Origin: Sulfidibacterium sp964456625
GTDB lineage: Bacteria > Bacteroidota > Bacteroidia > Bacteroidales > F082
Direction of reading: 5' to 3'
DNA: 64,000 nt
Assembly: GCA_964456625.1 (NCBI GenBank)
Contig: CAYWBO010000003.1
Coordinates: forward strand, 1-64,000
The first letter of the stretch is position 1. Every line of letters starts with the position of its first letter. This document shows, in pieces, positions 58,859 to 64,000 of the stretch. The position numbers were made by a program, and so were the translations under genes. The notes beneath the pieces are model-generated. The model worked only from the letters and a program-made list of their open reading frames with translations. It made no database searches and was not told the DNA's origin.

Positions 58859-59071
58859 ATGACTAATTTTGGGACTGTGGTAAAATATAAGAAGTTCACC
58901 CATACAATATAACACTACAACTATCATATGGTTTTTGTATCCAGGTAAAGGTATCGGATATTTGAGGGAACGATATCGGAGTTTGTGGAAAAGAAGATCG
59001 TTCAATTAAATGAATGGCATATGGAGGAGAAACAGCGAGAACAAGAGTGTGATAATTACAAACTCTTTTAG
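58859..59071 (+). pseudogene. tnpA: IS200-type (Y1) transposase tnpA, fragment with two stops and a deletion
   Basis: Reading one continuous frame from ATG 58859 to TAG 59069-59071 gives 70 codons interrupted by TAA at 58910 and 58946. The residues are MTNFGTVVKYKKFTHTI, stop, HYNYHMVFVSR, stop, RYRIFEGTISEFVEKK and onward. These match the N-terminus of Bacteroidota IS200-family transposases, whose usual sequence is HYNYHMVFVPKYR. After QLNEW the frame jumps to the C-terminal tail (HMEEKQREQ), so the catalytic HUH and Tyr region, about 80 residues, has been deleted. Too broken for an ORF finder, identified by direct translation. It is certainly non-functional. Confidence 0.75.
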
Positions 59072-59090
59072 AGTTAACAGTTTTATAAAG

Positions 59091-59105
59091 ACCATCCCTG
59101 GTGGT
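59091..59105 (+). repeat. Right terminal hairpin of IS200-type remnant
   Basis: Six-base stem accatc/ggtggt with a three-base loop (cct). It ends 19 bases before the start codon of the next gene. Confidence 0.65.
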
Positions 59106-59124
59106 GGGAGTTTACTTCACGGTT

Positions 59125-60006
59125 ATGAGTTGGGAAAATGACGTATCGGAGCTGTTAACCGATCAGCTGGGAAAGCCGGTCGGAATTCTGTCATTCTCAT
59201 CGGTAGGTGGCGGTTCCATCAACCTGGCCTATCGACTGGAAACCACCGAAGGATCATTCTTTATAAAAATAAACGATGCTTCCCGTTACCCTGAAATGTT
59301 TCAGAAAGAAGCGGTGGGGTTACAGGTTCTTTCCGATGCGCGTGAAATACCGGTTCCCGAAGTGATCGGTTTCGGAGAAAGCGGAAACCAGTCGTTTTTG
59401 GTGTTGAAGTTTATCGAATCCAGGTCACATGCCCCGGATTTCTGGGAGGATTTCGGACACCGGCTGGCCGCGTTGCACAAGCATAGCCAACCTGCATTCG
59501 GACTTTCTCACGATAATTATATCGGATCCTTGTATCAAAGTAATAAGGAACATGATTCATGGGGCGTATTTTTTACCGAAGAGCGACTCAGGCCGATGAT
59601 CCGCATGGCGTTCGATCATGGCCGGATGGACCGGGACGATGTGAAAGCTTTTGATCTCTTCGAAAAATATCTGCCTGAAGTTTTTCCGGAAGAACCGCCG
59701 GCCTTGATCCACGGAGATCTGTGGAGCGGAAATTATATGGCGGATGAGCAAGGCCATGCCGTGATTATAGACCCGGCAGTATATTACGGTCATCGTGAAA
59801 TGGACCTGGGCATGTCGCAGCTTTTCGGGGGGTTCCATTCCCGGTTTTATGAAGCGTATCATGAGGCCCATCCGCTGTATCCCGGATGGCAGAAAAGATT
59901 GGATTATTGCAATCTGTATCCGTTGCTGGTGCATGTAAACCTGTTCGGTAGATCTTACCTTGGTGAAGTCAGATCCATCCTGCGAAAATTCAGCATGAAT
60001 AACTGA
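59125..60006 (+). CDS. Fructosamine kinase family protein
   Basis: 293 residues from ATG 59125; an earlier ATG at 59101 falls in the right hairpin of the IS remnant and is not used. Protein-kinase-like fold: nucleotide loop SVGGGSINLAYRLE (about 27-40), ATP-anchoring Lys in FFIKIND, catalytic motif LIHGDLWSGNYM (about 203-214) and metal motif IIDPAVYYGHREMDL. Bacterial members phosphorylate ribulosamine or fructosamine adducts on proteins, triggering deglycation, though some act on other sugars. The IS200 remnant lies immediately upstream and may have replaced or moved its promoter. Confidence 0.93.
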   Translation: MSWENDVSELLTDQLGKPVGILSFSSVGGGSINLAYRLETTEGSFFIKINDASRYPEMFQKEAVGLQVLSDAREIPVPEVIGFGESGNQSFLVLKFIESRSHAPDFWEDFGHRLAALHKHSQPAFGLSHDNYIGSLYQSNKEHDSWGVFFTEERLRPMIRMAFDHGRMDRDDVKAFDLFEKYLPEVFPEEPPALIHGDLWSGNYMADEQGHAVIIDPAVYYGHREMDLGMSQLFGGFHSRFYEAYHEAHPLYPGWQKRLDYCNLYPLLVHVNLFGRSYLGEVRSILRKFSMNN

Positions 60007-60138
60007 TGAAATATAATTTTCCCGGTTTTTATTCATTGCTTTTCATCAGGAACATAGCGAAGTTGTTAATTCTCTAAAGTCATCCCTATAAAAACAACGA
60101 TAAATCCGTTAAGTCTCACTTTTTCAAAGATCATTGCG

Positions 60139-60146
60139 TATATTTG
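60139..60146 (+). promoter_or_regulatory. -7 element of AI-2E transporter gene
   Basis: TATATTTG fits TAnnTTTG, 24 bases before ATG 60171, within a longer frame from 60144. No clear -33 TTG. Confidence 0.4.
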
Positions 60147-60170
60147 TACAACCAATTTTTCTTGCCTGCT

Positions 60171-61280
60171 ATGGAAAAACACCTTTTCATCAACGATCGC
60201 ATTTTCAGAGCTTCTCTTTTCACTGCCGCGGTGATCATTATCCTTGCCGGTGTGATGATGGCAGAGTCGATCATCACCATGTTGTTGATGGCTTTTTTCA
60301 TCAGTGTGATCGGCGCTCACCTGGTTTCGTGGATTGATGAGAAGAAAGTGCCGCATGTGCTCTCTGTCATTATCGTGATGCTTGGCATCTTACTGATCAT
60401 TCTGGGTTTGAGCAGCATTATCGGTGGTTCTGTTTCCAGTTTTACCTCCCATCTGGGAAAATATGAAAATCGTCTTACGGGCATTATATCTTCTGTAAAT
60501 CAGGAATTTACACGATTTGGTTTCAATTTCTCCACGCAAAAAATCACCCAGATGTTCGACCCGGTCAAGATTCTGGATATTACCGCGTCCACACTGGGAC
60601 AACTGGGAAATGTGATGAGCAACACCACGCTGATCTTTTTCATTGTGTTGTTTGTCTTGCTTGAAATGAAAAGTATTTCCCTGAAATCCAAGATTTTCGG
60701 CGCTTCTTCTGCCGGAAAAACGATGAAGAACCTTTCTCGTATTGAAAGAAGTGTACGGCATTACCTGGTCATCAAGACGGTTGTCAGTTTGATGACCGGG
60801 ATTCTGATAGGGATCTGGTTGAGTATCCTGGGTGTTGAATACGCCATTCTGTGGGCGCTGATCGCCTTTTTGCTGAACTATATCCCGAACATTGGTTCGA
60901 TCATCGCCGCGATTCCGGCTATGTTATTTACCTGGATTCAGCTGGGATTTATTCCCATGATCTGGGTCGCCGTGGGTTATCTGGCCGTCAACCTGCTGAT
61001 CGGTTATTTCTTCGAGCCGAGGATCATGGGACGCGGCATGGGACTTTCCACACTGGTGGTGTTCCTCTCCCTGATCGTTTGGGGATATGTGCTTGGGGTT
61101 GTGGGGATGTTCCTATCGGTGCCGCTGACCATGACGCTGAAGATTATCCTGGAATACAACGAAAATACCAAGGCGCTGGCCGCCATGCTGGGTACTGATG
61201 AGGAAGCACTAAAACTGATCAACGAAAAGGAGCTGCGCCGTCTTAATAATAACCCGGAAAATTTTTCAGAGCAACAATAG
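60171..61280 (+). CDS. AI-2E family transporter (PerM/YdiK-like membrane protein)
   Basis: 369 residues from ATG 60171. About seven to eight membrane helices: a pair at the N-terminus (about 12-60), one near 70-90, a soluble segment of about 60 residues, then a cluster of helices in the second half. The signature of the family is visible in ALIAFLLNYIPNIGSIIAAIPA and LIGYFFEPRIMGRGMGLSTLVVFLSLIVWGYVLG. Related proteins have been implicated in AI-2 export, sodium or proton antiport; the function here is unresolved. It is monocistronic with a 100-base gap to glnS. Confidence 0.9.
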   Translation: MEKHLFINDRIFRASLFTAAVIIILAGVMMAESIITMLLMAFFISVIGAHLVSWIDEKKVPHVLSVIIVMLGILLIILGLSSIIGGSVSSFTSHLGKYENRLTGIISSVNQEFTRFGFNFSTQKITQMFDPVKILDITASTLGQLGNVMSNTTLIFFIVLFVLLEMKSISLKSKIFGASSAGKTMKNLSRIERSVRHYLVIKTVVSLMTGILIGIWLSILGVEYAILWALIAFLLNYIPNIGSIIAAIPAMLFTWIQLGFIPMIWVAVGYLAVNLLIGYFFEPRIMGRGMGLSTLVVFLSLIVWGYVLGVVGMFLSVPLTMTLKIILEYNENTKALAAMLGTDEEALKLINEKELRRLNNNPENFSEQQ

Positions 61281-61345
61281 AATTAAAAGCATTGCGGGCA
61301 TCCTATTTAGCATGATTATATGATATTTTCTATTGCTTTTCTCAG

Positions 61346-61353
61346 TATTTTTG
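61346..61353 (+). promoter_or_regulatory. -7 element of glnS
   Basis: TATTTTTG fits TAnnTTTG and lies 27 bases before ATG 61381, inside a longer open frame from 61333. No matching -33 TTG was found at 16-22 bases. Confidence 0.4.
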
Positions 61354-61380
61354 CCCCCTTATTTAAATAAACATTTTTGT

Positions 61381-63057
61381 ATGGAACCGGCCGAAGGCAA
61401 CATTAAGTCACTTAATTTTATAGAGTCGATTATTGAAGACGACCTTAAAAAAGGAAAGCATAAGGAAAGGATTCATTTTCGTTTTCCACCGGAACCCAAT
61501 GGTTTTCTGCACATCGGTCATGCCAAAGCTATTTGCCTGAATTTTGGACTGGCAGAAAGGTACAACGGACTTTGCAATTTACGTTTTGACGATACCAATC
61601 CTACCAAGGAGGAGACAAAATATGTGGAGTCCATCCAGGAAGATATCCGCTGGCTCGGATTTCAGTGGCACGATAAACCGTTTTATGCTTCCGATTATTT
61701 TGATCAGCTTTATGAATGGGCAGTTCAGATGATCAAAGACGGCAAAGCTTATGTGGATGAACAAACTCAGGAAACCATCAGCCAGCAACGGGGAATTCCG
61801 ACCCGTCCCGGAACGGAAAGTCCATACAGAAATCGTTCTGTGGAGGAAAATCTTGCCCTTTTCGAAAGGATGAAAAACGGAGAGATCCAGGATGGCACGA
61901 TGGTGTTGCGCGCCAAAGTGGATATGAATTCTCCCAACATGCACATGCGCGACCCGATTATGTACCGTGTGCTGCATGCCCATCATCACAGGACTAAAGA
62001 CAAATGGAATATTTATCCCATGTACGATTATGCCCACGGGCAGTCGGACTATATCGAAGGCATCACCCATTCGTTGTGCACGCTGGAGTTTGAAATTCAC
62101 CGTCCGCTTTACGACTGGTTTCTTGATCAGGTAGCCGACGGCCCAAGGCCGCGGCAGATTGAATTTGCCCGCCTGAACCTGAGTTATACCGTGATGAGCA
62201 AACGCAAGTTGCTGGAGCTTGTGAATAAGGCGCTGGTGTCCGGCTGGGACGATCCCCGGATGCCTACTATTTCGGGCTTGCGTCGCCGCGGCTACACCCC
62301 GGAATCCATCCGTGATTTTGCCGACCGTATCGGTATTGCCAAACGCGACAATGTAATTGATGTGAGTCTGCTGGAGTTCAGCGTGCGCGAACATCTGAAT
62401 AAAGTGGCTCCCCGTGTTTTCAGCGTGCTGGATCCAGTCAAGGTTATTCTGACCAACTATCCTGAAGATAAGGTGGAGGTTCTGGAAATTGAAAACAATC
62501 CGGAAGATCCGGAAAGCGGAAAAAGGAAAATTCCTTTCTCAAGGGAATTGTACATCGAGCGTGAGGACTTCATGGAAAATCCACCGAAAAAATTCTTCCG
62601 GCTGGGACCCGGAACCGAGGTTCGTCTGAAAGGCGCTTACATTATCAAATGTGAGAACTACAAGACAGATGAAAATGGTAAAATTACTGAAATCTACTGT
62701 ACTTACGATGAAGGAACCAAAAGCGGCGGACACGACCAGCGGAAAGTGAAAGGAACCTTGCACTGGGTTTCGGTACCGCATGCCATAGATGCGGAAGTCA
62801 GGCTTTACGACCGGCTTTTCTTGGATGAAGATCCTGCCGGGCACAAAGAAGTCGACTTTAAAGAATTTTTAAATCCCGACTCACTGAAAGTGCTGCAGAA
62901 TTGCAAGCTGGAGCCTTCGCTTCAGGATGCTGTTGCCGGAGACAAGTTTCAGTTCCAGCGTTTGGGATATTTCTGCGTTGACCTGGACAGCAAGCCGGGA
63001 CACATCGTCTTTAACAGGACCGTGCCGTTGCGTGACAGCTGGGCCAAGAAAAACTGA
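61381..63057 (+). CDS. glnS: Glutaminyl-tRNA synthetase
   Basis: 558 residues from ATG 61381; an in-frame start at 61333 would add 16 residues before the conserved part. It charges tRNA-Gln directly. Class I signatures: HIGH as LHIGHAKAICLN (about residue 45) and KMSKS as VMSKRKLLELV. The specificity segment PMYDYAHGQSDYIEGITHSLCTLEFE is typical of GlnRS rather than GluRS. The C-terminal anticodon-binding beta barrel is complete (EDFMENPPKKFFRLGPGTEVRLKGAYIIKC region). It converges with the DUF4442 gene, 17 bases between stops and no clear terminator. Confidence 0.97.
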   Translation: MEPAEGNIKSLNFIESIIEDDLKKGKHKERIHFRFPPEPNGFLHIGHAKAICLNFGLAERYNGLCNLRFDDTNPTKEETKYVESIQEDIRWLGFQWHDKPFYASDYFDQLYEWAVQMIKDGKAYVDEQTQETISQQRGIPTRPGTESPYRNRSVEENLALFERMKNGEIQDGTMVLRAKVDMNSPNMHMRDPIMYRVLHAHHHRTKDKWNIYPMYDYAHGQSDYIEGITHSLCTLEFEIHRPLYDWFLDQVADGPRPRQIEFARLNLSYTVMSKRKLLELVNKALVSGWDDPRMPTISGLRRRGYTPESIRDFADRIGIAKRDNVIDVSLLEFSVREHLNKVAPRVFSVLDPVKVILTNYPEDKVEVLEIENNPEDPESGKRKIPFSRELYIEREDFMENPPKKFFRLGPGTEVRLKGAYIIKCENYKTDENGKITEIYCTYDEGTKSGGHDQRKVKGTLHWVSVPHAIDAEVRLYDRLFLDEDPAGHKEVDFKEFLNPDSLKVLQNCKLEPSLQDAVAGDKFQFQRLGYFCVDLDSKPGHIVFNRTVPLRDSWAKKN

Positions 63058-63074
63058 TCTAAAATTATCTGAAA

Positions 63075-63590
63075 TTATTTTTTCCCTGCTTTTGATTTGC
63101 GCAGGTGATTGTGGTATTCTTTGTCAGCGATGTAAAGAAGCTTCTCCACCGTGGCATAAATGGTGCCGTTGTTGTCCACAAAACTGGCCGGCAGGCTTAG
63201 GTGCATCTTTTTGTTGGCCGCTACCTCTTTTTTGATTTCTTCCAACAGTTCATTGGTAATTAAAAACCTGGCAATCACAGTTTTGTCGACGGGTCTCAAA
63301 AAACGGACACTCGCCTCTTTGTCCCAAACCACATAATCTTTCCCCAGAATATTGATGAGTTGCACCATGTACATCGGGTCGAGGGCACCGAAGATGCTTC
63401 CGCCGAAAACGGTCCCCACGTAATTCTTTGTTCGCCAGTAAAGCCGCAACCTGACGTGAATTTCCCTGTAATCGGAAGAAATGAATTTTACCCGGGCGCC
63501 GGTGCTGCGGTATGCCGGAAAGAAATTGAAATACAATCTTCTGATCCGTGTTGCACGGCTCTCTTTCTTTTCGGTTTCAAAAAGCTTCAC
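63075..63590 (-). CDS. DUF4442 hotdog-fold (thioesterase-like) protein
   Basis: 171 residues. The frame starts with GTG at 63590, with no in-frame ATG near. The hotdog pattern is visible: a central helix in FGGSIFGALDPMYMVQLINILG, then the strand segment VVWDKEASVRFLRPVDKTVIARF. DUF4442 proteins belong to the acyl-CoA thioesterase superfamily; no substrate is known for most. It follows the manA-like gene by 22 bases and is probably co-transcribed with it. The Gly/Asp in the central helix occupies the usual active-site zone, but activity is inferred. Confidence 0.82.
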   Translation of the reverse strand: MKLFETEKKESRATRIRRLYFNFFPAYRSTGARVKFISSDYREIHVRLRLYWRTKNYVGTVFGGSIFGALDPMYMVQLINILGKDYVVWDKEASVRFLRPVDKTVIARFLITNELLEEIKKEVAANKKMHLSLPASFVDNNGTIYATVEKLLYIADKEYHNHLRKSKAGKK

Positions 63591-63612
63591 GTGAGATGGG
63601 TTTAATGGAATA

Positions 63613-64000
63613 TCAGGGGATGTAAACTTCCAGAAGCTTGGTGGTACCGTTGGTATCCAGCAGGATCTCTTCTATGACGTTCGGTACCAATACGGCTTCT
63701 CCTTTCCTGATCTCCAAGGTACCTTTGCTCCAGGCAATTCTTCCTGAACCTTCCACACACATGTAGATGACAAAGGAATCCATTTCTTCCAGATTTTTGG
63801 TAATGGGCTGGTCGAACTCAAGCACATTGGTAATGAAGTACGGGCTTTTCACGAGCGTTGCCGTCCTGTTTTTGGAGGTGGCAAATTCAGTTTTGTAATG
63901 CGGTGGCACGGCATAATCGATGGCGTCCAGGGCCTGTTCTGTGTGCAGTTCCCGCTTTATCCCGGCTTCATCAACCCGATCCCAGTCGTAGATGCGATAG
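63613..64000 (-). CDS. manA: Mannose-6-phosphate isomerase, type I, C-terminal part (cut by the window edge)
   Basis: The frame continues from the stop at 63613 to the right end, about 129 codons; the N-terminal metal-binding half is outside the window. The visible part starts YRIYDWDRVD, matching the class I pattern (YRxYDxxR), continues RELHTEQALDAIDYAVPPH and ends with the cupin-like strands SFVIYMCVEGSGRIAWSKG and EAVLVPNVIEEILLD. The enzyme interconverts mannose and fructose 6-phosphates with zinc, feeding GDP-mannose synthesis. It lies just upstream of the DUF4442 gene on the minus strand. Confidence 0.88.
   Translation of the reverse strand, partial: YRIYDWDRVDEAGIKRELHTEQALDAIDYAVPPHYKTEFATSKNRTATLVKSPYFITNVLEFDQPITKNLEEMDSFVIYMCVEGSGRIAWSKGTLEIRKGEAVLVPNVIEEILLDTNGTTKLLEVYIP

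Larger units (their letters stand above)
58805..59108 (+). mobile_element. Decayed, internally deleted IS200/IS605-type element
   Basis: About 300 bases with both terminal hairpins. Left: accatcg (58811-58817) pairs with cggtggt (58825-58831). Right: accatc (59091-59096) pairs with ggtggt (59100-59105). The two hairpins share the same arms accatc/ggtggt, as expected for IS200-like ends. Between them is the transposase remnant. The element lacks target duplications, which this family does not make. It is not an intact IS, but because both ends survive it could be moved in trans, like a MITE. Confidence 0.7.

Noticed and set aside
58820..59005. 61-codon minus-strand frame in the gap before the fructosamine kinase
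   Set aside because: It is antisense to the IS200-type transposase remnant, which is explained on the plus strand.

Overview
The window is chromosomal DNA of a Bacteroidota bacterium, most likely Bacteroidales-like. The evidence is direct. Most genes lack a Shine-Dalgarno sequence and have an A-rich region before the start codon. Many are preceded by the Bacteroidota promoter pair TTG-N16..22-TAnnTTTG. The protein set is also typical: an OMPP1/FadL porin, a PorG-like (DUF6089) protein beside uppS-bamA-ompH-ompH, tandem short TonB proteins, a two-subunit 2-oxoglutarate:ferredoxin oxidoreductase, LytS/LytTR with a LiaF-like protein, and an archaeal-type ProRS. The genus cannot be fixed from this window. 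There is no rRNA, CRISPR array, prophage or intact insertion sequence. Gene density is high, and intrinsic terminators are frequent and often shared by convergent genes.

Layout. 1-5.4 kb: a cut-off zinc-ribbon gene, then a two-component pair made of a 1192-residue sensor (periplasmic VCBS/FG-GAP propeller plus ASPIC/UnbV region, three membrane helices, kinase) and an NtrC-type regulator, then tRNA-Thr. 5.8-17.1 kb: TPR protein, M16 protease, 6-phosphofructokinase, EamA transporter, L21-L27, serS-rsmA-uvrC. 17.2-31 kb: two TonB paralogs, gcvH-VanZ, ABC-F ATPase, an RND exporter-rfbA-polyprenyl synthase cluster, a 2-hydroxyacid dehydrogenase, the LiaF-TM2-LytS-LytTR operon, and a racemase. 31-39.6 kb: a 2-oxoglutarate oxidation block with korAB on the minus strand, three very short ferredoxin genes (not easily found by ORF length) each with its own terminator, then sucAB. 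39.6-54.6 kb: serine hydrolase, nadB and gamma carbonic anhydrase, the nadK-porG-uppS-bamA-ompH-ompH envelope cluster, TPR protein, OMPP1 porin, and a Tyr/Gly-rich lipoprotein. 54.6-64 kb: proS, a CAT-anticodon tRNA, an AT-rich LtaS-type sulfatase gene, a decayed IS200-type element, fructosamine kinase, AI-2E transporter, glnS, a DUF4442 protein, and a cut-off mannose-6-phosphate isomerase.

How the genes work together. korAB and sucAB give the cell two routes from 2-oxoglutarate to succinyl-CoA, one reducing ferredoxin and one reducing NAD through E3, which is not in this window. The three ferredoxins between them are the obvious electron acceptors for KorAB, whose beta subunit has no ferredoxin partner subunit. 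Two of the three replace one cluster-II cysteine by aspartate. The envelope cluster makes undecaprenyl diphosphate, inserts outer-membrane proteins and chaperones them, and probably serves type IX secretion through PorG. The most unusual items are the VCBS/ASPIC sensor kinase with a perfect inverted repeat in its leader, the ferredoxin triplet, and the internally deleted IS200-type element that retains both terminal hairpins.
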